Below, piece after piece: positions 1 to 8,004 of a DNA stretch of 47,546 bases; positions within the stretch are counted from its first letter, which is position 1, and each line of letters starts with the position of its first letter. The DNA comes from JBJFCE01 sp964437825. GTDB lineage: Bacteria > Bacillota > Clostridia > Lachnospirales > Lachnospiraceae. Under the pieces are notes generated by a model. That model was not told the origin of the DNA, made no database searches, and worked only from the letters and a program-made list of their open reading frames with translations. The DNA is taken from the NCBI GenBank assembly GCA_964437825.1, contig CAYTIH010000015.1, positions 1 to 47,546 on the forward strand, given 5' to 3'. The position numbers were made by a program, and so were the translations under genes.

Positions 1-391
1 CACGCTGAACGCTGTTCACCGTCGGATTTTTATTGGAATTCTCCTGCTTTACCTCTTCATTGTTACATTCCAGCAAGCTTAAAATCTGCTCATCCGTAGA
101 ATTTGATTTTCTAACCAGCGCCCGTTTATAACGATAAGTAATATAATTTCTGGCAACGGAAAACGCTCTCTGATTCATGATCTGGTTTTCCACCATGTCC
201 TGAATTTCCTCAACGCTCGGCGAACGCTGCATGGACTCGCAGGCATTTTGGACACTAAGCGTAATCCTCCTGATCTGCTCATCCGTCATCTTTTCACTTT
301 CAACTACACTGGCATTCGCCTTGCGAATTGCGGCTTCAATCTTTTCCATATCAAAGACTACTTCTGAACCGCTTCGTTTAATGATCTTCAT
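1..391 (-). CDS. nrdD: Anaerobic ribonucleoside-triphosphate reductase, N-terminal part (cut by window edge)
   Basis: This is the first ~130 residues of a class III (oxygen-sensitive, glycyl-radical) ribonucleotide reductase, which makes dNTPs from NTPs in anaerobes. The visible part is the ATP-cone allosteric domain: it opens MKIIKRSGSEVVFD, continues with the IEAAIRKAN helix and ends after the RAFSVARNYITYRYKR segment, all typical of NrdD/NrdA ATP cones. The catalytic barrel and glycyl-radical loop lie outside the window. The start is fixed by AGGGG five bases before the ATG. A TTGACA/TACAAT promoter sits about 100 bp upstream and a possible NrdR box overlaps its -10. Identity is well supported. 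The C-terminal part that separates NrdD from other ATP-cone proteins is not visible. Confidence 0.88.
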   Translation of the reverse strand, partial: MKIIKRSGSEVVFDMEKIEAAIRKANASVVESEKMTDEQIRRITLSVQNACESMQRSPSVEEIQDMVENQIMNQRAFSVARNYITYRYKRALVRKSNSTDEQILSLLECNNEEVKQENSNKNPTVNSVQR

Positions 392-474
392 TTTTACCCC
401 TACCCTCTCTACACATATGCACTTTTCCGGCGGCTGCTCTTTTGTTCTTACGGAGCGCTCACGCACAACGTATT

Positions 475-490
475 ATACTACATATTGTAT
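475..490 (-). promoter_or_regulatory. Possible NrdR box overlapping the nrdD -10 element
   Basis: Read on the minus strand the 16-mer is ATACAATATGTAGTAT, close to the known NrdR consensus (ACAC-WATATWTW-GTGT style, about 12 of 16). It overlaps the -10, where NrdR boxes usually sit. I do not see a convincing second box one or three helical turns away, so this is tentative. Confidence 0.35.
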
Positions 491-511
491 CAGAGTTTTG
501 TTTTATGTCAA
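484..511 (-). promoter_or_regulatory. Promoter of nrdD
   Basis: On the minus strand TTGACA (506-511) and TACAAT (484-489) are separated by 16 bp. Both are near-consensus sigma-A boxes. The next gene downstream is nrdD, leaving a leader of roughly 85 bases. Confidence 0.7.
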
Positions 512-527
512 TATCATGTGTTAAAAA

Positions 528-562
528 AATACAGGATCTTGTTAAAAAAGAATACAGGATCT
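528..562. repeat. 12-bp direct repeat in the nrdD upstream region
   Basis: AATACAGGATCT occurs at 528-539 and again at 551-562, upstream of the nrdD -35. It could be an activator site pair or a chance duplication. The rest of 392-620 shows only the nrdD promoter. Confidence 0.45.
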
Positions 563-620
563 GTAGTTGTCAGTCCCTTGTCAAGCAGCCAAGTGCCGAT
601 CATCCCGTTTCTGCCATCCG

Positions 621-881
621 TTACCATTTTTTCTCCGGACATCGGCTTGTTCTGACCGCTGCCCGAAGCTCCACATAACAGCCGCAGGCAAAACAGGTTC
701 CCTGAAAAAGCTTCTCACATTCCCTGCAGACAGAAAGCCGCTTCTGATACAGCGTAGTATCTGCCTTAACGTCCTCATCCATTCCTATTATATATTTTTC
801 CAGTTTTTCCCGGTACCCGGCTTCATCAAACTCCCGCAAAAAACATTTTCTGCAGGTTCCGAGCTGTTTTTCCTGCTGCAT
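621..881 (-). CDS. DUF6171-like small cysteine-rich protein
   Basis: An 86-residue protein with three cysteine pairs or triads (CRKC near residue 10, CREC near 52, then C-x2-C-x-C in TCFACGCY near 62-68), a pattern suggesting one or two zinc sites or an Fe-S site. It resembles the DUF6171 family of short Lachnospiraceae proteins, whose function is unknown. It starts 15 bp after araD stops and has a GGGA element before its ATG, so it is probably the last gene of the arabinose operon. No transmembrane segment or signal peptide is visible. Assignment to DUF6171 is from memory of its Cys spacing and is moderately sure. Confidence 0.7.
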   Translation of the reverse strand: MQQEKQLGTCRKCFLREFDEAGYREKLEKYIIGMDEDVKADTTLYQKRLSVCRECEKLFQGTCFACGCYVELRAAVRTSRCPEKKW

Positions 882-896
882 ATCGATCCCGTTTCT

Positions 897-1595
897 CTAA
901 TTGCTTTGTCCGTAATAGGCTCCTGAGCCGTGCTTCCTGAAATAATGCTTATCCTGCAGTTCCCGTGGCGCCGGCTGTACCTCGGAATTGATCAGCTCCG
1001 TTCTGGCCGCCATTTTGGCAACTTCCTCCAGCACAACCGCATTGTGAACAGCCTCCGCAGCATCCTTTCCCCAGGTAAACGGGCCGTGATTCTTGCACAA
1101 AACGGCCGGAACCGCAGCAACATCCAGATTTTTCTTTTTCATTTCGTTTACAATGAGCAGCCCTGTATTTTTTTCATAAGCCTCAGCAATTTCTTCTCCG
1201 GTCAGCGCCCGCAGACACGGCACTTCGCCATAGATATAATCCGCATGCGTCGTTCCGTAGCACGGAATGCTCCTTCCGGCCTGAGCCCAGCTGGTTGCCC
1301 AGGAGGAATGGGTGTGCACAATTCCGCCGATCTCCGGAAACGCCTTGTAAAGCTCCAGATGCGTCGGCGTATCGGAGGAGGGATGAAGACGTCCCTCCAC
1401 GCGTTCTCCCTCCAGATTCATAACCACCATATCCTCCGGCGTCAGATTCTCATAAGGAACACCGCTTGGCTTGATCACAAAAAGACCGCTTTCCCTGTCT
1501 ATGGCGCTGGCATTTCCCCATGTGAAGGTAACCAGACCGTATTTCGGAAGCTCTATATTGGCTTCATATACTTTTTTCTTTAATTCTTCCAGCAT
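897..1595 (-). CDS. araD: L-ribulose-5-phosphate 4-epimerase
   Basis: 232 residues, the usual size for AraD of the class II aldolase/adducin family. It converts L-ribulose-5-phosphate to D-xylulose-5-phosphate, the last step of arabinose entry to the pentose phosphate pathway. The metal-binding HTHS motif lies near residue 93 (GGIVHTHSSWAT), followed by GTTHADYIYG and a further His in CKNHGPFTWG. The start MLEELKKK is chosen because GGGAGAGG lies just upstream. An in-frame start six codons earlier lacks a ribosome site. It follows the FGGY kinase by 86 bp and precedes the DUF6171-like gene, and the kinase-epimerase pairing supports arabinose or ribulose catabolism. Confidence 0.93.
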   Translation of the reverse strand: MLEELKKKVYEANIELPKYGLVTFTWGNASAIDRESGLFVIKPSGVPYENLTPEDMVVMNLEGERVEGRLHPSSDTPTHLELYKAFPEIGGIVHTHSSWATSWAQAGRSIPCYGTTHADYIYGEVPCLRALTGEEIAEAYEKNTGLLIVNEMKKKNLDVAAVPAVLCKNHGPFTWGKDAAEAVHNAVVLEEVAKMAARTELINSEVQPAPRELQDKHYFRKHGSGAYYGQSN

Positions 1596-1681
1596 GTTTC
1601 CTCTCCCTTTCAAAGCAGCTGCGCTCCCAACCGCAAAGCATCCTTTCAGCCACCTATCCGTATCCGGAGGCCGAATCCTTT

Positions 1682-3283
1682 TTAGAAATTCTCCACTGCG
1701 GCGCGTTCAATCGGCAGCGCTGCCATATATTTTTCCATAAATGCCTCAAACCCTTTCACATCCTCAGGATCAGGCTCCATTCTGACCGCAGACTGATTTG
1801 CAAATACACGGTGATTCAAATAATCCTCAAGCGTCTCGCCCTCCGTCCTGTTTTGCATATAGGCCGCAAGCAGCGCCATTCCCCACGCTCCGCCCTCTCC
1901 CGCAGTCTCCATAACGGAAATCGGCGCATTCATGGCTGCCGCCGTAACTCTCTGGCCCACACCCTTCGTCTTATAAAAACCGCCATGCCCGAGCATCCGG
2001 TCTATCTGAACGCTTTCTTCCTTTATCAGAATATCAAGGCCTGTCTTTAACGCGGCTAAAGAAGTATACAAATGTGTCCGCATAAAGTTTGCAAGGTTAA
2101 ATCTGCAATTCTGCCCGCGGACAAACACGGGACGTCCTTCCTCAAATCCGGTGATCGTCTCTCCCGAAAAGTAGTTATATGCCATCAGTCCGCCGCAGTC
2201 TGCATCCCCTTCCAAAGCCTTCCGGTATAAGGTTTCGTACAAATCACTCGTCTCTGTTTTTACTCCGAAGCTCTCCAGCGCTTCCCGAAACAGTCCCACC
2301 CATGCATTCAAATCGGAGGTACAGTTATTACAATGTACCATCCCTACAAGATTGCCGCAGGGTGTGGTCACCAGATCAATTTCCTCATGTACCTTTTTCG
2401 GCTCCCGTTCCATCACAACCATTGCAAATACACTGGTTCCGGCAGAAATATTACCGGTCCTGACGGCAATACTGTTCGTTGCCACCATTCCGGTTCCGGC
2501 GTCCCCCTCAGGCGGACACAGAGGAATCCCTGCCTGCAGATTTCCGGACACATCCAGCAGCTTTGCTCCCGCCTCTGTCAGAGCTCCCGCACTGTCGCCT
2601 GCCTGTAACACCTTAGGAAGAATTTCTCCAAGCTTCCAGGGATACTTCCGATCCGATACCAGTGCGTCAAACTGTGTCAGCATTCTTTCATTATAATTTC
2701 CTGTCTTTGGAGCAATCGGAAACATACCGGAAGCCTCCCCTACGCCAAGTACCTTCTCTCCGGTCAGCTTCCAGTGCACATAACCGTCCAGCGTAGTAAG
2801 GAAATCAATATCCGCTACATGTTCTTCCTGATTTAAAATCGCCTGATATAAATGCGCAATGCTCCACCTTTGAGGAATAGGATATGCAAACAATTCCGTC
2901 AGCTTTTCGGACGCCTCCGCCGTAATGGTATTTCTCCATGTTCTGAACGGCACCAACAGCTCGCCCGCCTCGTTAAATGCCATATATCCATGCATCATAG
3001 CGGAAAAGCCGATAGATCCCACTCTGGTCAGCGTCAGTCCGTACCGGTCGTTGACATCCTGCGCAAGCTTTGCATAGCAGTCCGCAAGTCCTGTCCAGAT
3101 ATCCGCAAGCGAATACGTCCATATCCCATTCTCCAGTCTGTTCTCCCATTCATGGCTTCCCTGCGCAATCGGCGTATGTTCTTCTCCAATCAGTACCGCC
3201 TTGATTCTTGTCGATCCAAATTCAATTCCAAGCGCAGTCCTTGCAGACTCAATGGACTGCTTATTTTTTTCTGCCTGATTCAT
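1682..3283 (-). CDS. FGGY-family carbohydrate kinase, probable L-ribulokinase
   Basis: 533 residues with the two-domain FGGY fold: an N-terminal phosphate-1 motif (ALGIEFGSTRIKAVLIG, near residue 20), a glycine-rich GDAGTGMVATNSIAVRTG segment in the middle and a C-terminal GHGGFYKTKGVGQR ATP-binding region with AGEGGAWG. FGGY kinases phosphorylate sugars and polyols. The neighbours (arabinofuranosidase and ribulose-5-P epimerase) point to L-ribulose. It is diverged from the classical AraB N-terminus, so substrate is inferred from context. GGGAGG six bases upstream of ATG 3283 decides the start. It lies 27 bp after the GH51 gene in the same operon. No araA (arabinose isomerase) is in the window. 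Confidence 0.87.
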   Translation of the reverse strand: MNQAEKNKQSIESARTALGIEFGSTRIKAVLIGEEHTPIAQGSHEWENRLENGIWTYSLADIWTGLADCYAKLAQDVNDRYGLTLTRVGSIGFSAMMHGYMAFNEAGELLVPFRTWRNTITAEASEKLTELFAYPIPQRWSIAHLYQAILNQEEHVADIDFLTTLDGYVHWKLTGEKVLGVGEASGMFPIAPKTGNYNERMLTQFDALVSDRKYPWKLGEILPKVLQAGDSAGALTEAGAKLLDVSGNLQAGIPLCPPEGDAGTGMVATNSIAVRTGNISAGTSVFAMVVMEREPKKVHEEIDLVTTPCGNLVGMVHCNNCTSDLNAWVGLFREALESFGVKTETSDLYETLYRKALEGDADCGGLMAYNYFSGETITGFEEGRPVFVRGQNCRFNLANFMRTHLYTSLAALKTGLDILIKEESVQIDRMLGHGGFYKTKGVGQRVTAAAMNAPISVMETAGEGGAWGMALLAAYMQNRTEGETLEDYLNHRVFANQSAVRMEPDPEDVKGFEAFMEKYMAALPIERAAVENF

Positions 3284-3310
3284 GATCATCCTCCCGTTCC
3301 ACTGCATTCT

Positions 3311-4834
3311 TCATTTTTCTGATGACTTCTGCTTTACCGTAACCGCTAAATGCAGTACACTGCACGCCGGAATGGTAAACAGCAGTCTGTGATCCAAAGC
3401 CTTACACTCTGTAAACGGCTTTGGAGCAACGGTATCCGGTGCTTCAAACGTATTATGCGCATGCATTTCCCCGGTTACTATCATGCCGCTGACAGCCGCA
3501 ATCTCCGTATCCGCCAATCGTCCCTCAATTTCATAGTCCCTGTCCGGCGACAGATTTGTCAAGGTAATATGTATCCTGCCATCGCTGCCAAGGGATACGG
3601 ACTGCGTCAGATTTGGCACCCTGTATTCCTCCTGTATTCCGATCAGCTCCGTTTCCATAAAGCTGTCAAGAAGCTCCGCGCCCTGATGACACTGATACAT
3701 ACGGAATACATGATAAGTCGGTGTTAAAACCATCCGCTCCCCTTCGGTTAAAATCACAGCCTGAAGCACATTGACAAGCTGCGCAATATTAGCCATTTTG
3801 ACTCTGTCGCAGTGCCTGTTAAAGATGTTCAGATTGATCCCGGCTACCAGCGCATCCCGCATGGTATTTTGCTGATAAAGGAATCCGGGATTAGTCCCGG
3901 GCTCACAATCATACCAGGTTCCCCACTCATCTATGATCATGCCAACCTTATGCTCCTGATCGTATTTGTCCATGATCGCACCGTGACGCTCAATGAGCTG
4001 TTCCATATATAGGGTCTTGCTTAAGGTTCTGTACCATTCTTTTTCGTCAAAATCGGTTGCGCTTCCCTTATGCTCCCAGTCACCCGGAACTGTATAATAA
4101 TGCAGAGAAAGACCGTCCATAAATCCATGCGCATGTTCCGCACGGCGAAAACAGGTATTCATTACGCCTTCCGTCCAGTCATAATCATCCGCATTTGCAC
4201 CGCAGCAGATCTTGAAAACAGGCTGATCCGGACGGTAGTTTCTGATATAGGTCTGGTATCTGCGGAACAGATTCCCGTAATATTCCGGGGTCATATTGCC
4301 TCCGCAGCCCCAGTTCTCATTACCGACTCCGAAATAATGAAGCGGAAAGGCTCCCTCATGTCCGTTTGCACTTCGCAGATCCGCCATAGGGGATACGCCC
4401 TCAAAGGTCATATATTCCACCCATTCGCTCATTTCACGAACCGTACCGCTTCCCACATTGCCGTTGACATAGCTTTTACATCCCAGCTGCCTGCACAGCT
4501 CCATGAATTCATGTGTACCGAAGCTGTTATCCTCGATCACACCGCCCCAATGGGTATTGATCATTTTTTTTCTGCTGTCCTTGGGACCAATTCCGTCCTT
4601 CCAGTGATACTCGTCTGCAAAACAGCCTCCCGGCCATCTCAAAACCGGAATTTTCATCTCCTTCAAGGCTGCTACAACATCGTTTCTCATACCGTTGGTA
4701 TTGGGGATCTCGGAATGCTCCCCAACATAGATTCCTTCATAAATACATCTGCCCAAATGCTCGGAAAAATGTCCCTGGAGCTCCGGTCTGAGATACCCCT
4801 TTTTCTTGTTCGGATTGATCAAAAGCTGAAACAT
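3311..4834 (-). CDS. abfA: Intracellular alpha-L-arabinofuranosidase, GH51
   Basis: 507 residues, the typical GH51 length. It removes terminal arabinofuranose from arabino-oligosaccharides. The retaining catalytic pair is visible: acid/base Glu173 in GVGNENWGCGG and nucleophile Glu303 in MIIDEWGTWYD. The LRWPGGCFADEYHWKD stretch near residue 65 is a GH51 signature. No signal peptide is present, so it acts in the cytoplasm on imported oligomers, delivering arabinose to the kinase and epimerase downstream. AAGGAGG lies ahead of the ATG. It follows DUF4956 by 27 bp. Confidence 0.93.
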   Translation of the reverse strand: MFQLLINPNKKKGYLRPELQGHFSEHLGRCIYEGIYVGEHSEIPNTNGMRNDVVAALKEMKIPVLRWPGGCFADEYHWKDGIGPKDSRKKMINTHWGGVIEDNSFGTHEFMELCRQLGCKSYVNGNVGSGTVREMSEWVEYMTFEGVSPMADLRSANGHEGAFPLHYFGVGNENWGCGGNMTPEYYGNLFRRYQTYIRNYRPDQPVFKICCGANADDYDWTEGVMNTCFRRAEHAHGFMDGLSLHYYTVPGDWEHKGSATDFDEKEWYRTLSKTLYMEQLIERHGAIMDKYDQEHKVGMIIDEWGTWYDCEPGTNPGFLYQQNTMRDALVAGINLNIFNRHCDRVKMANIAQLVNVLQAVILTEGERMVLTPTYHVFRMYQCHQGAELLDSFMETELIGIQEEYRVPNLTQSVSLGSDGRIHITLTNLSPDRDYEIEGRLADTEIAAVSGMIVTGEMHAHNTFEAPDTVAPKPFTECKALDHRLLFTIPACSVLHLAVTVKQKSSEK

Positions 4835-4861
4835 CCTGTCCTCCTTCTCTTTTCCCCGTTC

Positions 4862-5533
4862 CTATAGCTGTTCCGCCGCAGCGCGTTCGCTGCAGCTGAT
4901 TTCAAAATTCCCGTTACGATTTCGCAGCTTATCGATAAACTCTTTTTCCTGTGCTTCATTTTTCAGCCGGATGGCATAGTGAAGCCGATATACACTGCCC
5001 ATGCTGGCCGTTTTCACCTCGATCAGCCTGCATTCCCTTGTATATTCGCGAAACAGATCGTCAAACAAATTACTGTAATCCAGATTTTCCGGAATAGTTA
5101 TTTTCAGTTCCTTTTCCTCGGAAGCACGCGTTCCGATTCCAAAAAGGCACAAAATAGTATAAACCAGACACAAAATAAGAGTGAAAATGACTGCGCGCCC
5201 AAGATATCCCGTTCCCGTTGCAATTCCGGCTGCCATCGCCAAAAAAATCATCGAGATATCCTTCGCATTCCCCTGAGCCGACCTAAAACGCACCAGACTG
5301 AACGCACCGACAACCGCTACGCCCGTCCCGATATTTCCGTTTACAAGCATAATCACGGTCTGCACAATCGCAGGCAGCAGCACCAGCGTAATCAGCATGG
5401 TCTGGGTGCATCTGCTTTTCACACGGTACGTTGCCGCAATGACGCCTCCAAGCAGTAAGGAAGCAATCATACTAATCAAAAAAGTTTTTATATCCTGCTC
5501 TTCCATCAGCATTTGAGAAAGCAACTCATTCAT
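4862..5533 (-). CDS. DUF4956 membrane protein
   Basis: 223 residues with about four hydrophobic helices in the first 135 residues (around 17-35, 43-65, 66-80, 95-135), including the conserved VGAFSLVRFRSAQGNAKDIS loop of the DUF4956 family, then a soluble C-terminal domain (ENLDYSNLFDDLFREYT onward) that resembles a ferredoxin-like fold. The family's function is unsettled. Elsewhere it is often found beside CotH or polyphosphate-polymerase-domain genes, which are not seen here. It is the first gene of the arabinofuranosidase operon, with a promoter 20 bp upstream and GGGAGG before the ATG. Confidence 0.85.
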   Translation of the reverse strand: MNELLSQMLMEEQDIKTFLISMIASLLLGGVIAATYRVKSRCTQTMLITLVLLPAIVQTVIMLVNGNIGTGVAVVGAFSLVRFRSAQGNAKDISMIFLAMAAGIATGTGYLGRAVIFTLILCLVYTILCLFGIGTRASEEKELKITIPENLDYSNLFDDLFREYTRECRLIEVKTASMGSVYRLHYAIRLKNEAQEKEFIDKLRNRNGNFEISCSERAAAEQL

Positions 5534-5553
5534 ATCCTTTTCCTCCCAGATCT

Positions 5554-5583
5554 ATTGTAGCATCTTTCTATGGTATCTGACAA
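5554..5583 (-). promoter_or_regulatory. Promoter of the DUF4956-abfA-kinase-araD operon
   Basis: TTGTCA (5578-5583) and TACAAT (5554-5559) on the minus strand, 18 bp apart. The predicted start point is only ~14 bases before the DUF4956 ATG, so the leader would be very short. No clear AraR-like operator was recognised. Confidence 0.6.
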
Positions 5584-5585
5584 TT

Positions 5586-5630
5586 CAAAAACAGGCAGCA
5601 GAGGCGCCGCATAAAGCGGCTCCTCTGTTG
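5586..5630 (-). terminator. Rho-independent terminator of ilvE
   Basis: On the minus strand CAACAGAGGAGCCGC pairs with GCGGCGCCTCTGCTG around a TTTAT loop (one mismatch), followed by CCTG and TTTTT. It sits 80 bp after the ilvE stop. Confidence 0.8.
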
Positions 5631-5709
5631 CCCGTTATCAATTCTCTTGTTATGTATTCAATCCTTATAGATCCGTTCCAAAATTGACAGCCCGCAATGA
5701 TCAGACGGC

Positions 5710-6735
5710 TTACAGAATTCTCCTGATCCATCCTTCCGGTGCCTCAAGGCGTCCCATCTGAATACCGGTTAAAGTGTCATACAGCTTTTGAATGACAGGT
5801 CCCATCTTCTCCATTCCGCTGGCAAAGCAGATTTCCCTGCCATGATCATTAATCTTGCCCACAGGGGAAATAACGGCTGCAGTACCGCAAAGACCACATT
5901 CTGCAAATTCCGGAACCTCATCAAAATAGACCTCACGTTCCTCAACCTTCATATTCAGATAATGCTCTGCAACATACAACAGGGAACGTCTGGTAATGGA
6001 CGGCAGAATGCTGTCCGACTTCGGTGTTACAAGTCCGCCTTCCTTTGTAATAAAGATAATGTTGGCTCCGCCCGTTTCTTCTACCTTGGTTCTGGTTTTG
6101 GGATCCAGATACATATTCTCATCAAATCCCTCTCTGTGCGCCTCCATAATCGGATGAAGGCTCATGGCATAATTAAGACCCGCCTTAATATTACCCGTAC
6201 CGTTTGGCGCTGCACGGTCGAAATCGGAAATTCTGATGGTTAAGGGTTTTGCACCGCCTTTGAAATAAGGACCTACCGGAGTTACCAGAATACGGAACTG
6301 ATATTCATCCGCAGGCTTTACACCGATTACCGCATTGGTTCCCATCATGTAAGGACGGATATATAAGCTTGCTCCCGAACCGAAAGGCGGAACCCAGGCT
6401 GCATTTGCCTTTACCACCTCCGAAACCGCCTCTACGAAACGGTTCTCCGGGAAAACAGGCATTTCCAGTCTCTTGGCCGTATCGGCCATACGCTTTGCAT
6501 TTAAATCAGGCCGGAAACATACGATATGTCCATCCTCGGTAGTATATGCCTTTAAGCCTTCAAAACACGTCTGAGCATACTGAAATACACATGCGCACTC
6601 ATTCAGTACGACATTCGGATCATCCGCAAGAACTCCTTCGTCCCATGCTCCGTCTTTATAATTGGCAACATATCTCTTATCTGTCACCCGATAAGCAAAT
6701 CCAAGATTTGCCCAGTCCAAATTTTTCTTTTCCAT
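5710..6735 (-). CDS. ilvE: Branched-chain amino-acid aminotransferase
   Basis: 341 residues, class IV PLP-dependent aminotransferase, last step of Ile, Leu and Val synthesis (transfer from glutamate to the branched 2-oxo acids). The PLP-binding lysine is Lys184 in GTGNIKAGLNYAMS. FEGLKAY near residue 58, YIRPYMMG near 125 and EETGGANIIF near 225 are family signatures of the longer, eukaryote-like IlvE type. The start MEKKNLDW is preferred to an upstream one because AGAGGAAA precedes it. It is a single-gene unit with its own promoter and terminator. No T-box leader is visible in the ~40-base leader. Confidence 0.93.
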   Translation of the reverse strand: MEKKNLDWANLGFAYRVTDKRYVANYKDGAWDEGVLADDPNVVLNECACVFQYAQTCFEGLKAYTTEDGHIVCFRPDLNAKRMADTAKRLEMPVFPENRFVEAVSEVVKANAAWVPPFGSGASLYIRPYMMGTNAVIGVKPADEYQFRILVTPVGPYFKGGAKPLTIRISDFDRAAPNGTGNIKAGLNYAMSLHPIMEAHREGFDENMYLDPKTRTKVEETGGANIIFITKEGGLVTPKSDSILPSITRRSLLYVAEHYLNMKVEEREVYFDEVPEFAECGLCGTAAVISPVGKINDHGREICFASGMEKMGPVIQKLYDTLTGIQMGRLEAPEGWIRRIL

Positions 6736-6783
6736 ATGTTTCCTCTTTCCTCCATTCATGAATTGTATTCATGTATCCCCTTA

Positions 6784-6812
6784 ATATTAGTATAAGTAAA
6801 TCATTTTTTCAA
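6784..6812 (-). promoter_or_regulatory. Promoter of ilvE
   Basis: Minus strand TTGAAA (6807-6812), 17 bp spacer, TAATAT (6784-6789). The short leader leaves no room for a T-box or attenuator. Confidence 0.65.
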
Positions 6813-6974
6813 TATAGGAATCAAAAGAAATCGAAAAAACGAAATCGAAAAAAGCAGGCGGATCTATATGAATAGTTTCTCCTGCTTTCTTTTGCTTCTA
6901 TCGCTGTCTATTGATTTCTTTCAATCCCTTCTAAGGCTATTGCTGCTCGGTAACCGGGCATATGCTGTCGTTCT

Positions 6975-7103
6975 TTATACCAGTCCCGCCAATGCTCTGC
7001 CGGCATCTTCACACGCTGCCTGCGTTACGCCCTTTGCGATGCAGTTTGCCATTGCCTCCGTATTTCCTGTACCACTCCAATAAACGATATTCACTTTAGC
7101 CAT
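6975..7103 (-). pseudogene. Flavodoxin remnant with large internal deletion
   Basis: An open frame of 42 residues begins MAKVNIVYWSGTGNTEAMAN, which is the FMN phosphate-binding loop and first helix of a clostridial flavodoxin. After residue ~29 it jumps to ACEDAGRALAGLV, which looks like the C-terminal helix of the same family (about 140-150 residues normally). The join is in frame, so about 95 codons seem to have been lost by an internal deletion. A ribosome site (AAAGGA) is still present. It lies next to a DUF3793 relic, and these two families are frequent neighbours in clostridia. It cannot fold as a flavodoxin and is most simply a relic, although translation of a micro-protein is possible. 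Confidence 0.75.
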
Positions 7104-7146
7104 ACGATTCACAATCCTTTCTTTTACAGTTCACTGTCCTCAAGAT

Positions 7147-7741
7147 TCAGACTGCTATTTCGCGAATTGTTTTCCCCAGTGTAATTTCCTTGACCGCAAG
7201 TTCCCTGGCCTCATCATACTTTCGAAACAGCTTCATGGCCTCCTGGACATTATGGTATACCTTCCAGTAACCAAGATATGCAAAATTCTGTCCGCTGTTA
7301 GAAATAAATTCCTTGACATCAGGAAGCGGATATCACAGAAAAACTCCGATTTCATGCGGAAACTGCGCCTCCCCGTCATTATAAAGGCGGACTCATTCGG
7401 AAAGCCTGTGCAGATCCTTCTGAAGCATTCCCTCGCAATATCCATAATCTTTCAGAAATGTTCTGACATCCTCTCTGCCAAGATAATCCGCCAGTTTTTT
7501 CTCCCGATACAGATATAAAAGCGCTTTTCTGCCTTCCACACGCCAAAAACGATATGTAATGTCCGTCCCCTGCAACAACCGCCCGATTCCGGAAAATTCG
7601 CTGAACGTGACTGTCAGTATATTGGCCATACTGCTTTTTTTTAATCAGCGGTGCACAGTTCAGTGCGGGCAGGACCGACATATTGGCTTCTTTATCCCCC
7701 GAAGCCCTACGCTGCATAATTTCCTCTATTGCCGTATCCAT
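7147..7741 (-). pseudogene. DUF3793 family protein, degraded
   Basis: Three open pieces read in order give a nearly full DUF3793 protein: MDTAIEEIM...LNCAPLIKK, then SMANILTVTFSEF...KALLYLYREKKLADYL...LHRLSE, then VRLYNDGEAQFPHEIGVFL and YPLPDVKEFISNSGQNF...YWKVYHN. NCAP, PHEIG and YWKVY are family hallmarks. Lesions: one extra A in a run of eight (7635-7642 as T on the plus strand) shifts frame, TGA at 7393-7395 follows LSE, and TGA at 7333-7335 replaces the Gly expected between FL and YP. Three independent lesions make it a decaying gene rather than a sequencing error. It stands upstream of the flavodoxin relic and 100 bp downstream of a GTTAG-type palindrome. The function of DUF3793 is unknown. 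Confidence 0.82.
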
Positions 7742-7839
7742 TCCTGTTTGATAACTCCTCCGCCGGGGAGGTGATCAGCCTCCCGGCAAAAGAATAGCAG
7801 TTTCTTTTCTTGAGGAATTAACACTGTTTGTCCGCTGTG

Positions 7840-7855
7840 GTTAGCACTAACTAAT
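7840..7855. promoter_or_regulatory. Candidate metalloregulator operator (GTTAG-N6-CTAAT)
   Basis: GTTAG CACTAA CTAAT, one mismatch from the GTTAG-N6-CTAAC palindrome found perfect at 9404, 18933 and 19619. It lies upstream of the DUF3793 and flavodoxin relics. The rest of 7742-7943 shows only AT-rich sequence with an additional TAACA-N7-TGTTA inverted repeat at about 7856. Confidence 0.5.
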
Positions 7856-7943
7856 AACAGTTATATTGTTAAAACTCCGTATAAAATGCAATAGAGTAAT
7901 TTGATTTGTTTTCTCATTACAGTAATTTGCGTAAAAATATCGC

Positions 7944-7970
7944 AAAAAACGGACAGTTATCACCGTCCGT
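7944..7970 (-). terminator. Terminator of the ZIP transporter gene
   Basis: On the minus strand ACGGAC (loop of about 10 bases) GTCCGT is followed by TTTTTT, 35 bp after the stop codon. Confidence 0.75.
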
Positions 7971-8004
7971 TTGATCGCAGTCATATTAAGTTTTCCCGGT
8001 TCCT

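Noticed and set aside
930..1583. Long plus-strand open frame of 217 codons
   Set aside because: It runs antisense to araD, has no recognisable domain and no ribosome site. Shadow frames of this length are common opposite this gene.
4070..4867. 265-codon plus-strand open frame opposite the GH51 gene
   Set aside because: Composition (Ile/His/Arg rich) and lack of domain mark it as a shadow of abfA.
6736..6783. T-box or attenuator in the ilvE leader
   Set aside because: Promoter placement leaves only about 40 bases before the start and no conserved T-box sequence is seen.
6868..7083. Plus-strand 71-residue open frame with a Leu-rich start
   Set aside because: It is the opposite strand of the flavodoxin relic, has no ribosome site, and the relic reading explains the sequence better.
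7333..7335. In-frame TGA in DUF3793 as a recoded selenocysteine or glycine codon
   Set aside because: The same gene has another nonsense codon and a frameshift, so decay explains it. No SECIS-like stem was apparent directly after it.
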